A stretch of 64,000 nt of DNA, taken from positions 124,001 to 188,000 of the forward strand of contig CP150568.1 in the NCBI GenBank assembly GCA_049487715.1. Direction: 5' to 3'. The position numbers were made by a program, and so were the translations under genes. This DNA is from Pycnococcus provasolii. Taxonomy: Eukaryota; Chlorophyta; Pseudoscourfieldiophyceae; Pseudoscourfieldiales. Shown in pieces: positions 39,404-48,341 of this stretch. The notes below the pieces were generated by a model. That model made no database searches and was not told the origin of the DNA. It saw only the letters and a program-made list of their open reading frames with translations. Numbering within the stretch: position 1 is the stretch's first letter; every line of letters begins with the position of its first letter.

Positions 39404-40486
39404 AGTAATTGAAATGAGCGTCGTTTCTTTCATTTCTTGAACGAATTACGAGGCACACGTCCTCTACCCTACGCCACTACAAACACTTGAGGTCGTTCAT
39501 GCCCACACCTCCTTCGACCACCTGACCTTAAATCTGACGCATCTTTCTTAAGGTTTCTTGAAACCTTTTTTGTTTTATGGAATGTGCTGTACCAAGCCTT
39601 GTGGTACCGGTCTGCCGGTACCGTATGTGCAAAACTAAGGTGACGTAAAATTTACCTGCTGATGGGAGTGGCTGATCAAGGGAAGGTGCACATTTCCAGA
39701 AGAAAAAGGAGTGGCTGATCGACGAAAACTTATGAGTAGTCTATCACAGATCCAATAGTCTAAAGATATAGGTATAGCATGCACGGTGCGGTAAACTTGA
39801 CCTCTAAGGCTAAGCTCGGTCAAGAAACAGAGTCTAGTCAGTCACCTTATTTATGGCTGATACAAAAAAGATACAGGGAAGCAATCGGAAGGCTGATGAG
39901 AACCCAACGCAAAAACAGTGACGCCAAATGTACAGTAAATCTCGCATGATGACGGGTCCGAAGCATCATCCTGGTTACCTTTACTTGACGAGGCCATCCA
40001 TCATCCATCATCCATCATCCAGCGGCCAGCGCATTTTAGTGGTAGAATACACACGACCTGTACATAAAAACTACGGTATTTTGCCGTGGTCAATCAAAAG
40101 TGTCCAGTACCGGGTAAGTACCTTTGAGCCTACGATAGTACTACTGTATCGAGGTCAAATGTCGTGTTCTCATCAGGGGGAAAGTTTCGGCGCACGCAAA
40201 ACCCATTAATGGGCACCCCTTGTTCAATCAGGCCAGTTTTCAATAAATCAGCCACTTTTTTATTTTATTTTTTAGAATCCAACACACGCACGTGGTCTGG
40301 TGTCGATTCTCCTCGAAGGGGGAAACCGCCCGGCCGCGTTTCGCCATCATCATCAACATCAACATCGTGATGATGATGATATCTGTCGACATCACGTCGT
40401 CGTATCTGGCCTTGTCTTAAGTTAAGTTCAGGTTTTTATTGTTTCTTCTTTTTCGTTTTCTCGTCGTTTCACGTATCTTAAGGACT
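39404..40486. other. Intergenic region, 1.08 kb, 5' of the megasynthase
   Basis: Contains the GGTACCGG inverted repeat (listed), CCATCATCCATCATC simple sequence near 39990-40020, GAT triplets near 40370-40380, and several CTTAAG hexamers, one 10 bp before the megasynthase ATG. No gene is supported. Confidence 0.6.
39603..39622. repeat. 8-bp inverted repeat with 4-nt loop
   Basis: GGTACCGG-TCTG-CCGGTACC, a perfect hairpin about 200 bp after the LRR stop codon. It could be a 3'-end element or a chance palindrome. Confidence 0.4.
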
Positions 40487-43400
40487 ATGACGCAACGACT
40501 TTTTCAAGTCTCGTCTTCGTCGTTGGACGGTGGTGGTGGCGAAACGCAAACGCAAAGTCAAACGCAAAGTCATGGGGAAAGTGGGTCGTCGAAGACGGGA
40601 GGATGTAACCTACTGGTTCTACCTGGTGCCGGACAGAGTGGACCCGCCGTCGTGCGAAAGTGGATCCAAGAAAAAGTCGCTCATGCTGAAGACAACACGG
40701 ACGTCGCAATATACGCGTACGTGGCGCCAGGACGGGCTGGACGACCGCACGCAGTACACGACCCCATGAACATGCAACGACTCGCGGAGGACGTCGTGGA
40801 CGCTGTGCGTGAGCAACGCGTATGCGACGCGCCACTCGCCATCTTCGGACACAGCTTCGGGGCACTGCTTGCGTACCACGTCTGCATCGCCATGAAGCGA
40901 CAAGGTCTGCCACCTCCCGTCCTGCTCGCCGTCTGCGCGTGCGCCGCGCCGTGCGTGCCAAAGGAGCGCAGACGAGCCGCTCTGCCCGAAGAAGCCAACA
41001 GGCCAGACGCGGACGCTCGTGTGCTGCTTGACGCTGCGGATACAGTGTGGGGCGATGGCACGATGACGCAGGCTTTTGCATCCATGCTTGAAGGCGTTGA
41101 CGAAGAAGAGGCGGAGAGGACGCTTGAGGCTGCCGCTGCACCGCTGCGCTACGACCTTGCCATCATGGACCACGACATTAACTGTTCACGAGAAGCCGTG
41201 CATGGAACCACGCAGCTCGTCGCGTACGGCGGCACGGCGGACAGCGCGGTCAGCATGCAAGACGTGCTCGCATGGTCAACTCAAGCTGCTGACAAGCGAA
41301 TGTGCAGCGTCGTTCAGCTCGAAGGCGCGACGCATACAACCGCGCCGGCTCAGGCGCTCTCTCGGGCGATTCGCACCGCGCGCGACACAGCGCAGGCGCA
41401 GCCACGCGCTGTCGCTGCATCGAAAAGCACCATCATCCGTCTCATGGAGAGCAACATAGTGGAAGCTTTTGCAAGTCGTGCCGGCGATGCACCGAGTCGT
41501 GAGAGCCTGCTCAACGACGAGACGCATCGCACGCAAGCCTTGAAAGAATCACAGCCCACGTGGCGCACGTACGCCGAGGTTCAGCTGGCAGCCCAGAATT
41601 TTGCAATGGTGCTTCACGATGCCGGCGTTCGCAATGGTAGCGCAGTGCTCGTGTATGCGCCGCCCACCGCCGCCGCGCTCGTCGCACAACTCGGGGTACT
41701 GCACGTTGGCGGCGCCGTGCTGTGCGTGGAAAATCCGTTGCCAGCGGGTGCTCTCATGGACCGTTGCGTCGCAGCTGACGCCATCATCGCCGTTGCTCAT
41801 GGCGATGGTGCGTGGCATGACGTGGCAGCCACGCTGGGAATTCGTGTCATTCCGATCCCTGAGTATGCCGATGCAGAGCTAAGCGCACCATCTCCGCCAA
41901 GCGTGCTTGCATCTCCGCCGCATCCAATTCTTGCATCGGACACCGCGTTCGTTGCAAGCACGAGCGGGACAACGGGTAGGCCGAAGGCTGTGGCATTTAG
42001 CCACGGCGCATCAATGCACTGCTTCTATGTTCGCGAGGCACTCTTTCCCTACTGCGAAAACGAGACGGAGGCGGTTAGCCTCTTCTTTGCATGGGAATGG
42101 CCTCGGCCGCTCATCTTTGGCGTGCGGTGCGCCTGCATGCCAGAGCATGCAAAGCTCGATGCTCCGGCGCTCGCGCGTTTCATCCACTCGACATGCACGA
42201 GCCGCATAACGATCACGCCGGCGCTGCTGGTGAACTTGCTTGCTCACTACGCCGTCGATCCTAGCATGCTATCGTCACTAAGAGTCGTGACGCTCATGGG
42301 CGAAATTGCGCACATCAGCCTTGCGGCGCAGTTCGCGGACATGGTACCAACAGCAACGCTCGTCAACTGCTATTCTACGTGGGAAGCGGGTGATGTGAGC
42401 TACAGCGTGATGGCAGACATGGGTAGAAGTCTGCCCGTGCACACCCTCGCCACGAATGCCTCGGTGGGTACTCTGATCGCGGGAGCGACTGCTCTTGTTG
42501 TTGATCCAGAGACACGCATACCTCTCCCGCATGGTCAACCCGGCGAGCTGTTGGTTGGAGGTCCTGGTCTTGCAAGTGGCTTTGTAGGCGGAGGACCAGA
42601 CGCCGACGCAAAGTTTGTTCTTCTTTCTGCGGACGACCCACTTCGCAAGCTCGGCGCGTGCGACCGGCTGTATCGCACAGGGGATCGTGTGATCATGCGA
42701 CATCATGGAGAGCTCGAAGTCCTCGGTCGCAGAGACGGCGTGATCAAAATCAACGCGTTCAAGGTGCCGCTCAATGAGGTGGAAGCTGCGCTGTGCAGCG
42801 CACCTGGTGTGATGGCGGCGCTTGTGGTACCGATCGATAGAAGCGGTGCTCTATGCAATGTGCACAGCGGAGTTGCAGATATTGTGGGCATCGCAGCCTA
42901 CATCGTTGGAGATATCAATAGCGCGCGCGTTCGCGCCAAGGCCCGCCTGCCACCGTATGCCGTTCCACGTAGCATGATTCGCGTGGAGAAGCTTCCAACC
43001 CGGAGCGGCGGTAAGGTCGATCTCGCAGCACTCCCGAACCCGTCCAACATCGCAACTGCGGACGACCAGTCAACTTCTTCTCCGCAACATGATGCAATCG
43101 AGATCTTTGGCACCGCGCATCATTCCAATCGTGCAATCGTGGCTGCACTCGTGGAGGCTGCTGCCAGTCTACTGCCGATGCCTGAGTCGGCGGCGGCGGC
43201 GCTCTCCAAAGGTGACGACTTCTTTTCCGTCGGTATTACAAGCTTGCTCGCTGGGCAGCTCGCGTCGCGCCTCGCGCAGGATTTAGGACAAACGGTGAGC
43301 GTGCTGGATATCATGGCGCACCCATCACCTCGTTCCCTCGCTGCATTCCTTACAAGACGTGCGACAAAGAAAGACAATGCTGCCGCACCTCAGGTCACGC

Positions 43401-46400
43401 CGCCGGTGCGCCCAGATATTCCTCAGCTTGTGATTGCCACAGGGTTCGAGGGCAAGTTCCCTGGTGCGTCCAATGCAGCAACATTCTGGACCAACCTTCT
43501 TCAAGGCAAGGACAGCCTTCGCATTCTCGATCATGCTGATCTGCGCGCACGTGGTGTGCCATCTGAGGCAATAGTAAGGCGGGATTTCGTTCCTGCTGCA
43601 CAGGCGATTGATGGCGCCTTCCTCTTCGACGCGCCATTCTTCCGCATCAGCCAGATCGAAGCGACGATGATGGATCCACAGCATCGCCTTCTGCTGGAAT
43701 GTGCCTGGTCCGCCGCGGAGGCTTCTGGAACAGCACCGCGCACCGGAACTCCCGTGCATGGCTGCGTTGCTGCTGCTTCGGGCATTGACGGATATCACAC
43801 GCACCATGTGCGGCATGAGCACCCTTGGCTTGATCCTGGGCGACAATTCCTTGCAGAGGTGGGTAGCGAAAAGGATTATTGTGCGGCGCGTGTCGCATGG
43901 GGTCTCGACGTGGGTGGGCCTGCTATTGTGGTCCAGGCTGCCTGTGCATCTGGATTACTTGCGGTAGCCACCGCTACTCCATGGATCGCAGACGATGGGT
44001 ACACGTTCGCCATCGCAGGTGCGGCGAGTCTTACATTCCCGAACTTGGGATATCTGTATGTCGCCGGCCTCGTTGGCTCAGATGATGGCCGCGTGCGTCC
44101 ATTTGATGTCGGCGCGAGTGGTACACTTTTCGGGGATGGCGTCGCCTGCGTATGCCTGGAGGCGCACACGAGCAGAGAAGATGTGATACGAGAGCATGCA
44201 TCAACTGGAGCGATTGTGCGTGGGTGGGGAATATCGAGCGATGGAGCGCGAGCCAAAAGTGCTTTCGCCGCACCAAGCGCTGTGGGCCAGTCAGATGCGA
44301 TAATGCAAGCCATGCGCCGTGCGCAAATTTCCAGTCCACGAGACCTCGACTTTGTCGAGGCGCACGCAACAGCAACCCTGATCGGTGACGCTATCGAGGC
44401 TCGTGGCCTTGCTATCGCATGTGAAAGTGCTAAGGTTGGTGCGGCACAGTCGGGAACATTGCTTGGGAGCGTGAAGGGCAATATTGGGCATGCAAATGCT
44501 GCGGCAGGCATGACGGGCTTTGTCAAGGCATTGCGCACAATGCAGACACAGCACTTTCCGTCCACTTGCCACTTGCAAAAAATCAACCCGCATGTTGCAA
44601 GCAATCTAGACGGCACGGGACTGAGTGTGATGCGCTCTGCGTCCATACTGCCACGTGAGGAAAGACCCGTGAAGGGAGGCGTGAGCAGTTTCGGTATAGG
44701 AGGGACTAACGTGCACACCATTTTGGAGCAGCTTCCTTCACAAGAGGCGGCGTCTCCGAAGTATTCAGCGAAGTCTGCATTACTTGCTTTTGCTGTATCC
44801 GCACGATCCGAGGCGGCGCTCATTGCCACTTGCACGCAACTTGCCGATTGGCTAGAGTCGGATGATGCAATGGACGTTCCGCTCGAAGATGTCGCACGCA
44901 CACTAGCAGTGGGGCGAGAAGTGTACGCCTTTCGTCACGTGGTGATCGCATCCAAGCGTAGGGATTTGGCTGAACTTTTACGCGATGTTCAGTGCTCGCA
45001 AGTGGAGGAGGGATCCGATGATGGCACCTTTGCACTTTCCTTTGCAGGAGAGACCAAGTGCAGCCGCGGCACCACCGCTGCTGCACTTGTGAAAGCTCAG
45101 ATACAGCATTATGCCGCATTGAAAGAATCAGGAGCTCAGCCAATTGCCTGTGCTGCCGCAGGTGTGGGCTTACTTTCTGCTACCGTGGCGGCAGGATTAA
45201 TGTCTGCTCATGAGGCGCATGCTGCCGCGGTGGATGTCGATGCAGGCATGCTCGTCGCCGCGGCAGAAAAGGCGGCGCGAGCGATAAGCATGCACGCCAA
45301 AGAGGAATCTCCCACAGCACCTTTACCAATAGCTGTATCGCACACGAGTTCATGGCTTATGTCTCGTGACGCCGCTGGTGAAAGCCTGTGGTTATCAGCT
45401 TTTTCAAATCATGCAAGCATCGAGCGCGCGGAAGATCTTCTCGCGCGATGGAATCCCTCTTCCACTCTTTGTGCAGAAACACTTGCTGATATCTCCGATG
45501 CGCAGTTGCGAGTCGTTGAAGGAAAAGACGTTTCCATCTCTGCACTTCTAGCGAAATTGTGGCGATCCGGATCGCTTCCGCTCGCTTCGCTTGCGCCAGT
45601 CTCAACTGCTCGACGAAGAACGATTCCCGGATACGCATTTCAGCGAAAGCTATACGCGATTCGTGCGTGGGCAAGTATCTACGGCGATCCTCCCACGCCT
45701 TCAGAGTTAGCATCTACAATTGACAAGAAGTCGCAAGAAATGCGTGGGCTGGTTAGTGAACGCGCTTGTTTCCTTGTGCGTGCGAGAAAAGAGCCAAGAC
45801 TGCGGAACGTAGAAAATGTTCTGTACTGCTTTCCATTTGCAGGTGGTTCTGCGTCGAGTTTGCTGCGCGCAACACGCGTCGTGCCAACTGACGTTGACGT
45901 TGCCTGCGTGGAGCTTCCATGCCGCGGCCGCCGTGGAGAAGAACCCCATCCCATGTCTGATCGAGACGATATGAATCAAATCAATGCAATTGCCGATGCC
46001 ATAGCAAAGGATGCCTCGGCGTGCAACATTGCATTCCTTGGGCTTAGCTATGGAGCACTGGTCGCCACCGAGGTAGCATCCGCATTGAGAGAGCGGCATC
46101 AAATGACGCCATATCTGATTGTGATTGCAGGACGTGCATCTCCAGGGAAAGTCGCGAAACAGCACGAGCACCCCGCACCGGCACCCGCGGCCGAGTCCTC
46201 CGATTCCGACGAAGGGGAAGAGGCATACATGCTTGCACCAGAGGCGATACGTGGTTCAGACGAATGGAATGATACTTTTCTTCCACGCCTGCGACTGGAC
46301 CTGGCTGCTGACATGAGGGCGTCGGCACGTCTCGAGAAAGGCGCCGAGCTACCCGAATCGTGTCACATGCATGTTGTATGTGGCGCAGAAGATCCAGCTG

Positions 46401-48262
46401 CTCCAATCGGAGATGCCCATCGCTGGTCAGCGCTGCGCGCAGGTGGGGCGCCCGTGAATTCGATTAGCACGCTTCCCGGTGACCACGGCTTTCTTGTATC
46501 AGAGCTTGATGCAATTTTCAGCATTGCATCGCAGGCCATGGACAATCTTGGATATCTCGCGCATCCCATAAAGACATTTGCTTGGGAAGCTGTTGGAACA
46601 TTTTCTCAGAAGCACCATTCGTCCAGCTCAGATGGTTGTGTTATCTTAAAACCTGAGGAGGTGAATGCGACAACCGCTGACCTGATGAAAACAGGAGTCC
46701 GCGTCGTTATGGACTTGACGACGGTCGAGTCTAATGATCTGCATTGCGATATGCACATTTGTGATCATGTGGCGATGGCATCCACATGGATGGATTCGGA
46801 GCTCGAGCGGACTGCCCGGGCAACAGCCGCGCTACAGTGCCTTGCATCGAATGGCGCGAAGGGCGACTTGATACTCGCGCTTCCGGCAAGCGCCACGGGA
46901 GGCGGTGCTGCAGCTATGAGCCGTGTGGTGTTACTTGAGTGTCCCGCACTGCGTGTTCGTCGAGTCTTTCTCGACCGTGGCTCGGCCCGCGATGCGGCAG
47001 ATGCATGTTATGCCGTGGGTGGAGAGGATGTCGACCTTCTTGTTCGTAGCTTCGGCAGGGGCATGAGTCGCATACTAGTGCCGCGATTACGGGTGCGCCT
47101 TGACGATGGAAGAGGGTACGAAGGACGAGCGCGCAGGCGGAGACGAGAGCGAGACGTTATTTGTCCGATTTTTCTTTCGAATTTATCGGCTGACGAGGAC
47201 ACGATCATCGTCACCGGCGGGACAGGGGCGCTCGGAAAGGCTGTCGTGTCGTGGCTACTCGGCATGCCAGGCATTCGTCATGGCAGCGTGCTGGTCTTGT
47301 CGCGGAGAGAGCCGGCTGCTAATGATCGTGTTGCTGGCGCCGTTTACGCGTCCGTTGATCTTTCTGACGCCGATGCCGTGAATGCGTGCGCTGCGCTTCA
47401 AACTGTGCGCGGAGTTGCGGCCATCTTCCATCTCGCTGGTACGCTCCATGACGGCGTATTCGAAACTTTGACCCCCGGCAACCTCGCGGCTGTTGCGGCT
47501 CCGAAGACGCGGGCCTTCCTTCACCTACTTGCACTTGTTGAAGTGCGAGGCTGGATGCCCCGCTTCGCGTGCATATTTTCCTCCACATCGAGCCTGCTGG
47601 GTGCAAGAGGCCAGGCGAGCTATGCTGCTGCAAATGGTATTCTCGACCAGCTTGCATGGTTTGGTCCAGACGCGCGCGAGCGTGCCGGCCTTCCCTTCGC
47701 GGCCACTATGCCCTTGCTGGCGGTGAATTGGGGCAGCTGGGGCGAGGCTGGAATGGCTGCGCGCGGAAGCCATGCATTTGCGAGTGCGCTTGCTTCGGGA
47801 GAACGACCACTTCGGACCGAGGAAGCGCTGCGATGTTTGGGGATGTCCTTAGATGCATTCGCGGGTGAACCGGCGCCTTGTGCTGTTGCGATTTGCGATG
47901 TTCACTGGAAACAGAGTCCTTATCGTGAATCTGCAATCATACAGCCTCTACTACCGATGGGGGATGAGAATGCAGCAGACATGTCGTCGGAAGTAGCGGG
48001 GGAAATTTCCCCCTCCGGGCCAAAAGACGGCGATCTTACACAGCGTATCGTATCTATCATTGAGCCTTTGGCTGCTTCGTGGGATTTAAGCTCATCCCAA
48101 GCTCTGAATATGCTCGGGGTTGATAGCCTGGATGCGGTTACCATGCGCAATGCCGTCAATGCGGAATTTGACGCCTCGGTGTCACTCCAGATATTCTCGG
48201 ATTTGAGTGTGACTCCTGAGGAGCTTGTGACGAGAGTGGTACACGAATTATCACAAATCTAG
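40487..48262 (+). CDS. Hybrid NRPS-PKS megasynthase, TE-A-PCP-KS-(AT-like)-TE-KR-ACP (2591 aa)
   Basis: A modular synthase predicted to activate an acid, load it on a carrier, and extend and reduce it. Domains from ATG 40487: thioesterase about 40-285 (Ser123 in GHSFG); adenylation about 310-845 (STSGTTGRPKAV at 491, YRTGD, GRRDGVIKINAFK near 747, SGGKVDLAALP near 840); carrier about 875-955 (Ser919 in GITSL); ketosynthase about 975-1425 with the triad Cys1153, His1293 and His1335; an AT-like segment about 1430-1725 lacking the GHSxG serine; a second thioesterase about 1770-2025 (Ser1854 in GLSYG, His in GDHGFL); ketoreductase about 2035-2490 (TGGTGALG, YAAANG); and a terminal carrier (Ser2547 in GVDSLDA). 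No condensation domain or C-terminal release domain is present. The extender acyltransferase must act in trans or be absent. The product is unknown. No introns. Confidence 0.95.
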   Translation: MTQRLFQVSSSSLDGGGGETQTQSQTQSHGESGSSKTGGCNLLVLPGAGQSGPAVVRKWIQEKVAHAEDNTDVAIYAYVAPGRAGRPHAVHDPMNMQRLAEDVVDAVREQRVCDAPLAIFGHSFGALLAYHVCIAMKRQGLPPPVLLAVCACAAPCVPKERRRAALPEEANRPDADARVLLDAADTVWGDGTMTQAFASMLEGVDEEEAERTLEAAAAPLRYDLAIMDHDINCSREAVHGTTQLVAYGGTADSAVSMQDVLAWSTQAADKRMCSVVQLEGATHTTAPAQALSRAIRTARDTAQAQPRAVAASKSTIIRLMESNIVEAFASRAGDAPSRESLLNDETHRTQALKESQPTWRTYAEVQLAAQNFAMVLHDAGVRNGSAVLVYAPPTAAALVAQLGVLHVGGAVLCVENPLPAGALMDRCVAADAIIAVAHGDGAWHDVAATLGIRVIPIPEYADAELSAPSPPSVLASPPHPILASDTAFVASTSGTTGRPKAVAFSHGASMHCFYVREALFPYCENETEAVSLFFAWEWPRPLIFGVRCACMPEHAKLDAPALARFIHSTCTSRITITPALLVNLLAHYAVDPSMLSSLRVVTLMGEIAHISLAAQFADMVPTATLVNCYSTWEAGDVSYSVMADMGRSLPVHTLATNASVGTLIAGATALVVDPETRIPLPHGQPGELLVGGPGLASGFVGGGPDADAKFVLLSADDPLRKLGACDRLYRTGDRVIMRHHGELEVLGRRDGVIKINAFKVPLNEVEAALCSAPGVMAALVVPIDRSGALCNVHSGVADIVGIAAYIVGDINSARVRAKARLPPYAVPRSMIRVEKLPTRSGGKVDLAALPNPSNIATADDQSTSSPQHDAIEIFGTAHHSNRAIVAALVEAAASLLPMPESAAAALSKGDDFFSVGITSLLAGQLASRLAQDLGQTVSVLDIMAHPSPRSLAAFLTRRATKKDNAAAPQVTPPVRPDIPQLVIATGFEGKFPGASNAATFWTNLLQGKDSLRILDHADLRARGVPSEAIVRRDFVPAAQAIDGAFLFDAPFFRISQIEATMMDPQHRLLLECAWSAAEASGTAPRTGTPVHGCVAAASGIDGYHTHHVRHEHPWLDPGRQFLAEVGSEKDYCAARVAWGLDVGGPAIVVQAACASGLLAVATATPWIADDGYTFAIAGAASLTFPNLGYLYVAGLVGSDDGRVRPFDVGASGTLFGDGVACVCLEAHTSREDVIREHASTGAIVRGWGISSDGARAKSAFAAPSAVGQSDAIMQAMRRAQISSPRDLDFVEAHATATLIGDAIEARGLAIACESAKVGAAQSGTLLGSVKGNIGHANAAAGMTGFVKALRTMQTQHFPSTCHLQKINPHVASNLDGTGLSVMRSASILPREERPVKGGVSSFGIGGTNVHTILEQLPSQEAASPKYSAKSALLAFAVSARSEAALIATCTQLADWLESDDAMDVPLEDVARTLAVGREVYAFRHVVIASKRRDLAELLRDVQCSQVEEGSDDGTFALSFAGETKCSRGTTAAALVKAQIQHYAALKESGAQPIACAAAGVGLLSATVAAGLMSAHEAHAAAVDVDAGMLVAAAEKAARAISMHAKEESPTAPLPIAVSHTSSWLMSRDAAGESLWLSAFSNHASIERAEDLLARWNPSSTLCAETLADISDAQLRVVEGKDVSISALLAKLWRSGSLPLASLAPVSTARRRTIPGYAFQRKLYAIRAWASIYGDPPTPSELASTIDKKSQEMRGLVSERACFLVRARKEPRLRNVENVLYCFPFAGGSASSLLRATRVVPTDVDVACVELPCRGRRGEEPHPMSDRDDMNQINAIADAIAKDASACNIAFLGLSYGALVATEVASALRERHQMTPYLIVIAGRASPGKVAKQHEHPAPAPAAESSDSDEGEEAYMLAPEAIRGSDEWNDTFLPRLRLDLAADMRASARLEKGAELPESCHMHVVCGAEDPAAPIGDAHRWSALRAGGAPVNSISTLPGDHGFLVSELDAIFSIASQAMDNLGYLAHPIKTFAWEAVGTFSQKHHSSSSDGCVILKPEEVNATTADLMKTGVRVVMDLTTVESNDLHCDMHICDHVAMASTWMDSELERTARATAALQCLASNGAKGDLILALPASATGGGAAAMSRVVLLECPALRVRRVFLDRGSARDAADACYAVGGEDVDLLVRSFGRGMSRILVPRLRVRLDDGRGYEGRARRRRRERDVICPIFLSNLSADEDTIIVTGGTGALGKAVVSWLLGMPGIRHGSVLVLSRREPAANDRVAGAVYASVDLSDADAVNACAALQTVRGVAAIFHLAGTLHDGVFETLTPGNLAAVAAPKTRAFLHLLALVEVRGWMPRFACIFSSTSSLLGARGQASYAAANGILDQLAWFGPDARERAGLPFAATMPLLAVNWGSWGEAGMAARGSHAFASALASGERPLRTEEALRCLGMSLDAFAGEPAPCAVAICDVHWKQSPYRESAIIQPLLPMGDENAADMSSEVAGEISPSGPKDGDLTQRIVSIIEPLAASWDLSSSQALNMLGVDSLDAVTMRNAVNAEFDASVSLQIFSDLSVTPEELVTRVVHELSQI

Positions 48263-48341
48263 CAACAGCTGATTTTTTTTTCTATTTTTGTCATTCAATG
48301 ATTTTTTAATTGTAACATCGTGTATAACACACCGAGATTTT

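Noticed and set aside
43876-44901. 341-codon minus-strand ORF
   Set aside because: Shadow of the ketosynthase domain; the opposite strand carries the catalytic motifs.
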